NCBI RefSeq assembly: GCF_016065055.1
Contig: NZ_CP065856.1
Location: forward strand, 2,975,836 to 3,039,835
Direction of reading: 5' to 3'
Origin: Halosimplex litoreum
GTDB taxonomy: Archaea > Halobacteriota > Halobacteria > Halobacteriales > Haloarculaceae
Length of the DNA stretch: 64,000 nt
Both the position numbers and the translations under genes were made by a program. The notes beneath the pieces were generated by a model that did not search any database, was not told the origin of the DNA, and saw only the letters and a list, made by a program, of their open reading frames with translations. Shown piece by piece: positions 26,076 through 33,632 of the stretch. The stretch's first letter is position 1, and each line of letters starts with the position of its first letter.

Positions 26076-26540
26076 ATGACCGAATCACACGACTACGAAC
26101 TGACCGTCACCCGCGAGTTCGTCGCACAGCACTTCCTGACCGTCCCCGACCCCGGGCCGGAGGGCCAGGTCCACAGCCACGTCTTCACCGTCGAACTCCG
26201 GTTCGGTGGCCCCGAACTCGGCGAGTACGGCTACCTCGTCGACATCGACGCCGTCGAGGCCGTTCTCGACGACCTCGAAGCCCGTTACCGGGACGCACTG
26301 CTCAACGACCTCCCGGAGTTCGAGGGGCTGAACCCCAGCGTCGAACACTTCGCGCGGCTGTTCGGCGACCGCGTCGCGGCGGCGCTGGCCGACCCCAACC
26401 CCGACGCATTGGTCGTCCGGATCTGGGAGGACGACTTCGCCTGGGCGAGCCACCGGCGGGACCTGGGCGGTACCGGCGTCGGGAACGGGAGTGGAGTGAG
26501 CGACGGTGAGAGAGCGAACGACGGAACCGGCGCCGAATGA
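26076..26540 (+). CDS. 6-pyruvoyl-tetrahydropterin synthase/QueD homologue lacking cysteine
   Basis: 154 residues. The three zinc ligands of the family appear as His19 in AQHF and His33/His35 in VHSHVF. The catalytic cysteine that normally lies just before the HxH is absent; the whole protein has no cysteine. The late VRIWEDDFAWASHRR block keeps the Glu of the active site. The tail after about residue 130 is low-complexity. It may use a different reaction from QueD or PTPS. The start of the methyltransferase overlaps its stop by four bases. Confidence 0.85.
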   Translation: MTESHDYELTVTREFVAQHFLTVPDPGPEGQVHSHVFTVELRFGGPELGEYGYLVDIDAVEAVLDDLEARYRDALLNDLPEFEGLNPSVEHFARLFGDRVAAALADPNPDALVVRIWEDDFAWASHRRDLGGTGVGNGSGVSDGERANDGTGAE

Positions 26541-27388
26541 CCCACGCGGCGACGCGGTACCTGGAGTCCAAGCGCTCGGTGGACGACCGCGCACGCTCTC
26601 GTCGCGTCCGCGACCGTCTGCTCGGGGCACTCCCCGACGCGCCCCGCGTGCTCGAAGCCGGCTGTGGCACCGGCGTCACCGTCGCGAACCTCGTCGAGTG
26701 GGGCGTCGACCGTGGCGAGTATCGGGGGATCGACCGCGACCCGGGCGTCGTCGCGTTCGCCCGCGCCGTCCGGCCGCGGGAACTGCGCCGGCGGGGCCAC
26801 GCGGTCGCCGAGACGCCCGAGGGGCTCGCCGTCGACCGCCTCGCCGCCCGATTCGAGACCGGCGACGCGCTGGCGGCGTTGGCCGACGAGCGCGGCGCGG
26901 ATCTCTTCGTCGCACAGGCGTTCGCCGACCTCGTCCCGCTTCCGGCGCTCCTCGACACCGTCGAGACCGCGCTCGCGCCCGGCGGGCTGGCGTACCTCCC
27001 GATCACCTTCGACGGCGGAACCGTCTTCCAGCCCGACCACCCCGCAGACGACCGCGTCGAGCGCGCGTATCACGAAGCGATCGACGACCGCGAGGGTCGC
27101 GACGTCCGCGCGGGTCGGCACCTGATCGACCTCTGCCGACAGCGCGAGGGCGACCTGCTCGCCGTCGACGGCTCCGACTGGGTGGCCCGTCCCCGCGGCG
27201 GGCGGTATCCGGCCGACGAACGGCACTTCCTCGACCGGATCCTCGGCTTCGTCGCCGACGCGCTCTCGGGCGAGGGGATCGAGGGGTTCGACGACTGGCT
27301 GGCGACCCGCCGCGAGCAACTTCGGAGGGGCGAGCTGACCTACGTCGCCCACCAGTACGACCTGCTGTACCGAACGCCCGAGCGGTGA
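26537..27388 (+). CDS. Class I SAM-dependent methyltransferase
   Basis: 283 residues; the ATGA overlap with the PTPS homologue sets the start. Motif I is VLEAGCGTGVTVANLVEWG, with the acidic ribose-binding residue in GIDRDPG. Further blocks are DLFVAQAFADLVP and LAPGGLAYLPITFDGGTVF. The C-terminal half is less typical and may bind the substrate. It ends the cluster; a convergent lipoprotein gene stops 38 bases later. Confidence 0.87.
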   Translation: MTHAATRYLESKRSVDDRARSRRVRDRLLGALPDAPRVLEAGCGTGVTVANLVEWGVDRGEYRGIDRDPGVVAFARAVRPRELRRRGHAVAETPEGLAVDRLAARFETGDALAALADERGADLFVAQAFADLVPLPALLDTVETALAPGGLAYLPITFDGGTVFQPDHPADDRVERAYHEAIDDREGRDVRAGRHLIDLCRQREGDLLAVDGSDWVARPRGGRYPADERHFLDRILGFVADALSGEGIEGFDDWLATRREQLRRGELTYVAHQYDLLYRTPER

Positions 27389-27425
27389 CGGCGGTGACCG
27401 ATCGAGACCGTCCGCTCCCGGGCGG

Positions 27426-27866
27426 TCAGTCCATCGTGACGTACTGACAGTCGGCCTCGATCCGGATCCCCGGGGACCCGCTCTCGTCGTCTTCGACCCA
27501 GACCTCGATTCCCGACCGATTCTCCCCGTCGCAGGGGAGCTGTGGCTGTTCGAACCCCGGCCAGTCGCGCTCGAAGCGGGTGCCGTCGACGGTCACGACG
27601 ACGGTCTCGGGCTCGGTCGCGTCGGGGAAGGGGGCGTCCTCGTCGGCCTCGTCGTCGTCCGAGAGGCTGTACTCCTTCTCGAAGACGGTCTCGCCACTGT
27701 CGTCGGTGACCGTGACCGACACCTCGTGGGTCTCGTCGCGCTCCCCGAGGTACACGGTTACCCAGTGGGCGAGTTGCGGGGACGATTCGACCGCGCTGCA
27801 ACCGCTGGCAGCGACGAGCGCTGCGCTCGCGCTCGCGAGCAGCGACCTGCGATTCAGGGAGGGCAT
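27426..27866 (-). CDS. Secreted lipoprotein of unknown function
   Basis: 146 residues from the ATG at 27866. The N-terminus MPSLNRRSLLASASAALVAASGC carries twin arginines and a lipobox ending in Cys, so it is probably Tat-exported and lipid-anchored. The mature part is acidic with an immunoglobulin-like beta pattern (HEVSVTVTDDSGETVFEKEY) and two further Cys. It is a haloarchaeal type; the function is unknown. Confidence 0.75.
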   Translation of the reverse strand: MPSLNRRSLLASASAALVAASGCSAVESSPQLAHWVTVYLGERDETHEVSVTVTDDSGETVFEKEYSLSDDDEADEDAPFPDATEPETVVVTVDGTRFERDWPGFEQPQLPCDGENRSGIEVWVEDDESGSPGIRIEADCQYVTMD

Positions 27867-28027
27867 CCCGACGATCTGAGTGGTCACGGCCCCTAAAAGC
27901 GGCTATGATCGCTATATAGACCAGCCCGGACGCTACCGAGACGGTCGGTGACGCCGGTGGGACTCCGCCGAGGGGGTCACATCGGTCGCCGCTCGTCTTT
28001 TCCGAGGGCTCCCTTCGGTCGCCCTCG

Positions 28028-29266
28028 CTACTCGTCCAGCAGGTGGTCGGCCAGGATCGGGACGAACGTGCCGATGTCGGTGACCATCCCGACCGCCTGG
28101 TCGCTGCCGCGGTCGAGCAGCTGAGTGACGGTGGCGGGGTTGATGTCGACACAGACGGTGCGGGTCGTCGACGGCAGACAGTTCCCGACCGCCACCGAGT
28201 GCAGCAGCGTCGAGAGCATCAGGACCAGATCGGCCTCGTGGGCCTGCTCGCGGATGGCGTTCTGGGCTTCCATCGAGTCGGTGATGGTGTCGGGCAGGGG
28301 GCCGTCGTCGCGGATGGAGCCGGCGATGACGAAGGGCACGTCGTTCTCGACGCACTCGTACATGACGCCCGATCCGACGGTGCCGCTCTCGACGGCCTGT
28401 TCGATACCGCCCTCGCGGATGATCTCCGAGATGGTGTAGATGTGGTGTTTGTGGCCCTTTCGTGGATGATCCAGGCTCTCGGTGTCCATACCGAGGGAGG
28501 TGCCGTACAGGTCGCGTTCGAGGTCGTGGACGGCGAAGCCGTTACCGATCGAGAGCATGTCGATAAAGCCCTCGCGGACGAGGCGAGCGAGGTCCTCGCG
28601 GGCGCCCGAGTGGATGAGCGCGGGACCACAGACCGCGAGGACGTCGCCGCCCTCGCGTTTGGTCTCCTCGATGGCCTCGCCGACCTGCCGGATGGTCGAC
28701 TCCGAGGGCCGTTCCGAGGAGACGCCTCCCTGCATGAAGCCGAAGGCGCCCTCGCGGTCGCGGGGGCGCTCGGGCGGGCTCACTCTGATTCCGGTCTCGC
28801 CGGTGACGACCGCGTCGCCCTCCTCGACTGCGCTGAGGACCTTCGTGTAGGCCCGCGGGCCGCCGTTCTCGCTTTCCCGATCCTCGACGATCACGGCACA
28901 GTCCATCTCGACGTCCTCGACCTCGACCCACTCGCCGTCGATGCGGACCTCGGTGGGGTGGTTCGTGGTGGAGTAGAAGCCGTACGGCACGACCTTGTCC
29001 TTGGGGGCGCGCTGGAGCGTGGCGTCTTTCGGGTCCGAGGGGTTGGCACCGTTCTGGTGGAGCTCGTGGACGATCGATTGCAGGGTCTCCTCGTCGGGCG
29101 CCTCGACGAGGAGGCGAGCGTAGGACTCCTCGGTCTTCTCGCGGCCGATAGCGAACTCTTCGACTTCGAAGGAGCCGCCCATGTCCATGATGATACCGAA
29201 ACTGGCCTGCATCATCCCCGAGTCGATGACGTGACCCTCCAACTCGACTTCGCGCGCGGCAGTCAT
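28028..29266 (-). CDS. Archaeal LOR/SDH-like ornithine cyclodeaminase family protein
   Basis: 412 residues from the ATG at 29266. The N-terminus REVELEGHVIDSGMMQASFGIIMDMGGSFEVEEF is the conserved start of the TIGR00300/LOR-SDH family. The C-terminal Rossmann-like domain has VLAVCGPALIHSG and VLMLSTLLHSVAVGNCLPS. Members in methanogens were shown to deaminate ornithine to proline, and relatives form part of cyanobacterial AgrE/ArgZ. A role in arginine/ornithine to proline conversion is likely. It is divergent from a small membrane-protein gene. Confidence 0.85.
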   Translation of the reverse strand: MTAAREVELEGHVIDSGMMQASFGIIMDMGGSFEVEEFAIGREKTEESYARLLVEAPDEETLQSIVHELHQNGANPSDPKDATLQRAPKDKVVPYGFYSTTNHPTEVRIDGEWVEVEDVEMDCAVIVEDRESENGGPRAYTKVLSAVEEGDAVVTGETGIRVSPPERPRDREGAFGFMQGGVSSERPSESTIRQVGEAIEETKREGGDVLAVCGPALIHSGAREDLARLVREGFIDMLSIGNGFAVHDLERDLYGTSLGMDTESLDHPRKGHKHHIYTISEIIREGGIEQAVESGTVGSGVMYECVENDVPFVIAGSIRDDGPLPDTITDSMEAQNAIREQAHEADLVLMLSTLLHSVAVGNCLPSTTRTVCVDINPATVTQLLDRGSDQAVGMVTDIGTFVPILADHLLDE

Positions 29267-29401
29267 GCCCGGAGCCACGGCGGGGGCGAGTAAGTCGTTT
29301 TGGATAGGATCCCGAACGTTCGGGCCCACCGAATCGAACGGGGCGAATCTCCGCGAACCCGACCGATCCGCTTACGTTCGCAGCGGCCCTATCGGCGGCC
29401 A

Positions 29402-29650
29402 ATGGACCGCGGAGATATCGTGCTCGCGCTCGCACTGCTCGTCGGGATCGCTCTGACCGGTCAGGTCGCCGGCCTCGTCGAGTCCGCGGGCTTCGAGGGG
29501 GTCGGTAGCCTCGTCTGGCCGATCGGCTACGGGAGCGTCGTCCTCGCCGCGTGGTTCGTCTGGATCCGACCGATGGACCTCGGCTCGCGCGATCCCGACG
29601 ACACCGACATCTGGGGCCCCGACGACGAAGGGACCGACACCGACCGATAA
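29402..29650 (+). CDS. Small membrane protein
   Basis: 82 residues from the ATG at 29402, two hydrophobic segments (about 5-25 and 35-52) and an acidic tail ending DEGTDTDR. A longer frame upstream is arginine-rich and less credible. I do not recognise a family. It is divergent from the ornithine cyclodeaminase-like gene across 135 bases. Confidence 0.65.
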   Translation: MDRGDIVLALALLVGIALTGQVAGLVESAGFEGVGSLVWPIGYGSVVLAAWFVWIRPMDLGSRDPDDTDIWGPDDEGTDTDR

Positions 29651-29970
29651 TCCAGTCGCTCGACGGAGGTGCCAGGGGTCGCCGACTGACCGCTCGCCCG
29701 GCCGATCCCAGCGGTGCCGATGCGTTCTCCCGACCGACCTCGAATCCCGGCGAACGAGTGCCCGCAACGGCCCGGCTGCGATGGCCCCGGTTCGACACCG
29801 GGGCGCGGTCGCGACGGCGGCGCCGACGACGACGTTCCCGGTGACTGCGACCGCGCCAGCCCCACTGCTCGTGACAGCGAGACCGAATTCGTAACGTACT
29901 AGAAATCGTATACGATTCCCGAATAGACAGAAAAATTTAGTAACACGGTGATGACCGTTATCTGGGAGAG

Positions 29971-30126
29971 ATGGACGAACGAGTCTACAGCTAGACGATA
30001 CTACGAGGAAGGCGTGAAACGTGGCGGACCATCGAAATCGAACGCCTGAGACGAACGATTCACCCCGATTGTCGGGTAGAAGACGACTACAAGTGGATCT
30101 GCGGATCGTACTCGGGGATTGATTAG
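29971..30126 (+). pseudogene. Short ORF interrupted by an in-frame TAG
   Basis: The ATG at 29971 is preceded by GGGAGAG, a good ribosome-binding sequence. After seven codons comes TAG at 29992-29994, then 43 more sense codons in the same frame (including VEDDYKWICGSYSGID) to a second TAG at 30124. The base composition is lower in GC than the neighbours. It may be the remnant of a transferred gene; no family is recognised. Confidence 0.3.
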
Positions 30127-30269
30127 AGCAAAATAAAAAACATGCCGTCAATGACGAAGTTATTACCTTTCTGCGGCGGTGGGCTCCGCTCCGTTCGGTC
30201 TCGGAACCGTACTCGAGGGTCCGGGGCGTGCGGTCGCGGGTCGGGACGGCCTGTGGTGATGGGTGGCGC

Positions 30270-30300
30270 GGGACGGGGGTGGGAGGGGGTGGGATCGGGG
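30270..30300 (+). other. G-rich run with quadruplex potential
   Basis: Six runs of three or more G separated by 1-3 bases, about 77-107 bases before the rdfA-like start. The pattern satisfies the usual G-quadruplex rule on the plus strand. It could affect transcription or replication there; this is only sequence potential. Confidence 0.5.
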
Positions 30301-30376
30301 TCCGGCGGGTGGTAGCGGCGGTCGTGTGGGGAAACGAACGGAAGACCTATCAGCGAGTCCGTGGTAGCAGGTGTGC

Positions 30377-30997
30377 ATGACGAATCGACAGGACGAGCGC
30401 CCGGACAACAAGGTAGAGCGGGTGGTCCGCGAGTACGATCTGGGGGACCTGGGCCGGGAACTGGAGCGACGGTGGACGGGGGAGGGACGGGAACGCCAGA
30501 GCCTGCGCGACCTCGCGGACTTCTTCAACCGGCGCGTGCTGGAGAGCGCCATGGACGAGGCGGGGGTCGTGACGCTGCAGGGGGAACTGGAGAACATCTA
30601 CGACCTGCTCACCGGCGACGACGTGACCGAGGGGGCGCGCACGCAGGCCCGAAACCGACTCGAACGGGAAGGGATCGACGTCGACGACCTGCAGAGCGAC
30701 TTCGTGAGCCACTACGCCGTCCACACCTACCTGCGCGACTACCGGAACGCGGAGTACGAGGGCGGCAACGACGTGGACCAGCGCGAGAAGTCCGTCGAGA
30801 CCATCCAGCGACTCACCAGTCGCCTGAACGCTGTCACCCGACGCAACGTCGAGAACCTCCGCTCGACCGAGCGGTTGGACATCGGACCCGTCGACGTGAT
30901 CGCGGACGTACAGGTCGTCTGCCAGGAGTGTGGCCGCCAGGAGGACCCGATCGACCTCATCGAGCGCGGCGGCTGTCGCTGCCGTGTCGACGAGTAG
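30377..30997 (+). CDS. rdfA: RdfA-like rod-determining factor
   Basis: 206 residues from the ATG at 30377. It is a helical, charged protein (VERVVREYDLGDLGRELERRW, then LRDLADFFNRRVLESAMDEAG) with a C-terminal zinc-knuckle-like VCQECGRQEDP plus GGCRCR. Length and blocks match the haloarchaeal family named rod-determining factor RdfA, which in Haloferax affects cell shape. It lies next to an SMC-related gene, as I recall for that family in other haloarchaea. It probably acts as a DNA- or protein-binding regulator. The name rests on recall of the family, not on a search. Confidence 0.72.
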   Translation: MTNRQDERPDNKVERVVREYDLGDLGRELERRWTGEGRERQSLRDLADFFNRRVLESAMDEAGVVTLQGELENIYDLLTGDDVTEGARTQARNRLEREGIDVDDLQSDFVSHYAVHTYLRDYRNAEYEGGNDVDQREKSVETIQRLTSRLNAVTRRNVENLRSTERLDIGPVDVIADVQVVCQECGRQEDPIDLIERGGCRCRVDE

Positions 30998-30999
30998 GC

Positions 31000-31021
31000 A
31001 TTACACTCGTATGTGTGTAAT
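31000..31021. promoter_or_regulatory. Inverted repeat ATTACAC-N8-GTGTAAT after rdfA
   Basis: Perfect 7-bp arms with an 8-base spacer, starting 2 bases after the rdfA stop and about 105 bases before the SMC-like start. It is a candidate operator for the SMC-like gene or the end of the rdfA transcript. The AT-rich arms stand out in this region. Confidence 0.45.
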
Positions 31022-31090
31022 TCCGCCGAGACGGGACCAGGACGGCGTGGTCTGGGCGGATCGGTCGGCACGACCGGGAGCGACGATGCA

Positions 31091-31098
31091 ATACTTTT
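31091..31098 (+). promoter_or_regulatory. TATA-like element of the SMC-like gene
   Basis: ACTTTTAT ends 27 bases before the ATG at 31126. This suits a leaderless transcript and argues that the SMC-like gene has its own promoter rather than depending on rdfA. Confidence 0.55.
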
Positions 31099-31125
31099 AT
31101 CCGCCGCTGACGGCCACCGATACAC

Positions 31126-33069
31126 ATGGGAGCGACCGATAGTAAGGCGAAGCCAGTAGACGTCGCCGTCGAGAACGTTGGGGGGATAGACACGACCGAC
31201 GTGTCGTTCTCGGCGGGTGTGACGATACTCACGGGTCGCAACGCGACGAACCGGACGTCGCTGTTGCAGGCCATCATGGCGGGTCTCGGGAGCGACAACG
31301 TCTCGCTCAAAGGCGACGCCGACGAGGGCCGCGTCGAACTGACCGTCGGCGACGAGACGTACGCGCGGACGCTCACGCGTCAGAACGGGACCGTGGTCAC
31401 GAGCGGCGACCCCTACCTGGAGGAGGCCGAGATCGCCGATCTGTTCGTCTTCCTGCTGGAGTCCAACGAGGCACGTCGGGCCGTCGAACGCACGGAGAAC
31501 CTCCGGGAGCTCATCATGCGGCCGGTCGACACGGCCGCTATCGAGTCCGAGATCGACCAGTTGCAGGCCGAGCGCGACGATATCGAGGAGCGTCTCGACG
31601 ACCTCCAGTCGCTGCGCACGACCCTGCCGGAACTGGAGGAGCGCCGTCAGGACCTCGAAGCCGAGATCGAGGACAAACGCGAGGAACTCGCCGACAAGAA
31701 AGCACAGATCGACGACGCCGACCAGGACGTGGGAACGACCCGCGACCAGAAAGCCGAGTTGGAAGACGCGCTGGAGTCGTTCCGCGAGGCCCGTTCGGAC
31801 CTGGAGGACGTGCGCTACAACCTCGACAGCGAGCGCGAGAGCATCGGCGCGCTGGAGTCGGAGATCGAAGAGGTCGAGACCGAGCTCGCCGAACTCCCAG
31901 AAGAAGTGTCGGACGACGTGAGCGAGGTCGAGGACCACATCGACCGACTGCGTGACCAGCGCCAGACCCTGGACTCGACGGTCAACGAACTGCAGAAGGT
32001 GATCCAGTTCAACGAGGAGATGCTGGAGGGGACGAGTTCGGACGTGGTCGCCGCCCTCCGGGGCGAGGACGACGCCGAGGAGCTGACCGAGCGCCTCGTC
32101 GACGACCAGGTGGTCTGCTGGACCTGCGGCAGCGAGGTCGACCAGTCGGACGTCGAGACGACGCTCGACCGGATCCGCGACCTGCGCCAGTCGAAGCTCT
32201 CCGAGCGACAGGACCTGCAGTCGGAGATAGACGACCTGAAGACCGAGAAGGCGACCTATCAAGAGCAACAGCGCCAGCGCTCGCAGCTCGAGGACCGCCG
32301 TCGCCGCGCCGAATCCGAGCTCTCACAGCGCCGCGAGCGCGTCGAGGGCCTGGAGGGCGACCGCAACCGCCTGGAAGACCGGATCGACGACCTCGAAGGC
32401 GAGGTCAACGACCTCCAGGACGAGACCCAGAGCGACCTGCTGGACCTCCACCGGGAGGCTAACGAACTCGAGTTCGAGATCAGTCGCCGGCAGGACGATC
32501 TAGACGACGTCTCCGAGGAGATCGAGCGCATCGAGTCGGAACTGGACCGTCGCGGGGACCTCCAGGACGAGCGCGAGGAACTCCAGGACCGGATCGAGGA
32601 CCTGCGCACCCGGATCGACCGTATCGAGACCGAGGCCGTCGAGCAGTTCAACGAGCACATGGAGTCGGTCCTGGAGATGCTCGGCTACGAGAACCTCGAA
32701 CGGATCTGGATCGAGCGCAAACAGGAACGCGTCAAGGAGGGTCGGCGGCGCGTCGAGAAGTCCGTCTTCGACCTGCACGTCGTGCGTAGCACCGAGGACG
32801 GCACGACCTACGAGGACTCGATCGACCACCTCAGCGAGTCCGAGCGCGAGGTGACGGGACTCATCTTCGCACTCGCCGGCTACCTCACCCACGACGTCTA
32901 CGAGACCTGCCCGTTCCTCCTGCTGGACTCCATCGAGGCCATCGACTCCGACCGCATCGCCCGACTCGTCGACTACGTCTCCGAATACGCCGAGTACGTC
33001 GTCGTCGCCCTCCTCGAAGAGGACGCGCAGGCGCTCGACGACACCTACCAGCGCGTCACCGAGGTCTGA
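31126..33069 (+). CDS. Archaea-specific SMC/Rad50-related ATPase-like protein
   Basis: 647 residues. The N-terminal head has GRNATNRTS at residues 37-45, where a Walker A would read GxxGxGKS/T. A long coiled coil runs from about 130 to 520, broken by a zinc-hook-like CWTC (Cys331, Cys334) as in Rad50. The C-terminal head has LSESERE at the ABC signature site and LLLDSIEAID at Walker B, with Ser instead of the catalytic Glu. ATP hydrolysis is therefore doubtful. The family is known from haloarchaea as SMC-related; its pairing with rdfA suggests a role in cell shape or chromosome organisation. Confidence 0.85.
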   Translation: MGATDSKAKPVDVAVENVGGIDTTDVSFSAGVTILTGRNATNRTSLLQAIMAGLGSDNVSLKGDADEGRVELTVGDETYARTLTRQNGTVVTSGDPYLEEAEIADLFVFLLESNEARRAVERTENLRELIMRPVDTAAIESEIDQLQAERDDIEERLDDLQSLRTTLPELEERRQDLEAEIEDKREELADKKAQIDDADQDVGTTRDQKAELEDALESFREARSDLEDVRYNLDSERESIGALESEIEEVETELAELPEEVSDDVSEVEDHIDRLRDQRQTLDSTVNELQKVIQFNEEMLEGTSSDVVAALRGEDDAEELTERLVDDQVVCWTCGSEVDQSDVETTLDRIRDLRQSKLSERQDLQSEIDDLKTEKATYQEQQRQRSQLEDRRRRAESELSQRRERVEGLEGDRNRLEDRIDDLEGEVNDLQDETQSDLLDLHREANELEFEISRRQDDLDDVSEEIERIESELDRRGDLQDEREELQDRIEDLRTRIDRIETEAVEQFNEHMESVLEMLGYENLERIWIERKQERVKEGRRRVEKSVFDLHVVRSTEDGTTYEDSIDHLSESEREVTGLIFALAGYLTHDVYETCPFLLLDSIEAIDSDRIARLVDYVSEYAEYVVVALLEEDAQALDDTYQRVTEV

Positions 33070-33628
33070 GTCCACCCCCTTCTCGCTTCCGCCGCCGTGG
33101 ACGTTCCGCTTCGTCACCGCACGCTCCAGCCGCGCTATCGGCCGACAGTCGAACACGTCCCGTCGCGCCGCACTTCTAGAGGTTTACTCGATCCGTAGTG
33201 AATATTTGGTATCGTAGAGTTCCAAATTCGTATACGAAATCTGGTAGCTTGTCGAGCCGTGGATGGCCGGTACGGAACGCGGGGGTGGATCCGAGTATAT
33301 CCCTGGAAAGAGACACACACGACCGAAATATCGGTGTTTCGAGCATCCGAGTCGGCCGACCTGTCGACGCTCCCACCGGAAGCACTGATACACGAAAATC
33401 ACCGTACAGCGTGGCGATGGCGACTTGAATTACTGTTCGCACGAGCCGAACGACAGTTTCGAAAAGTGCGAAGAACGCCTACTTCATTCGAACGTACCGA
33501 TATCGTAGTATTCTGTAGATCAGATACGATGGGCGGGAACGGACGACACTGACGGGGCTGGTCGTCAGAGGATCGCCGACGAGGATGAGCTGGTCGTCAG
33601 AGGATCGCCGACGAGGATGAGCTGGTCG
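33070..33628. other. 559-base low-GC stretch with palindrome and tandem repeat
   Basis: AT-rich from about 33175 to 33545, unlike the flanks. It holds the palindrome TTCGTATACGAA (33227-33238), similar to AATCGTATACGATT on the other side of the rdfA-SMC pair, a weak ORF at 33259-33552 and a 32-base tandem duplication at the end. No confident gene. Confidence 0.6.
33259..33552 (+). pseudogene. Possible gene remnant, 97 residues
   Basis: An open frame with low-GC codons and a stretch WRWRLELLFARAERQFRK that looks like a folded helical segment. There is no recognisable family and no clear promoter. It may be the end of a decayed transferred gene, or a chance frame. Confidence 0.25.
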
Positions 33629-33632
33629 TCAG
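33557..33632. repeat. 32-base tandem repeat, 2.4 units, spanning a stop codon
   Basis: Exact unit at 33557-33588 and 33589-33620, plus 12 bases of a third. The partial unit contains the minus-strand stop of the arylsulfotransferase-like gene at 33629-33631. The pattern looks like recent slippage duplication at the 3' end of that gene. Confidence 0.85.

Larger units (their letters stand above)
29651..30376. other. 726-base stretch, partly low GC, with one decayed ORF and a G-rich run
   Basis: GC falls sharply at about 29880-30180. The stretch contains a perfect palindrome AATCGTATACGATT at 29904-29917, an amber-interrupted short ORF at 29971-30126 and a G-rich run at 30270-30300. No full gene is supported. 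A long minus-strand frame across it has a cysteine/serine-rich product unlike this proteome and is not credited. Confidence 0.6.

Noticed and set aside
29992-29994. In-frame TAG as a pyrrolysine codon
   Set aside because: Haloarchaea are not known to use pyrrolysine and no pyl genes are seen; decay or a short peptide is simpler.
29372-30151. A 259-residue minus-strand frame over the small membrane-protein gene and the low-GC stretch
   Set aside because: Cysteine- and serine-rich product unlike haloarchaeal proteins and no recognisable domain.
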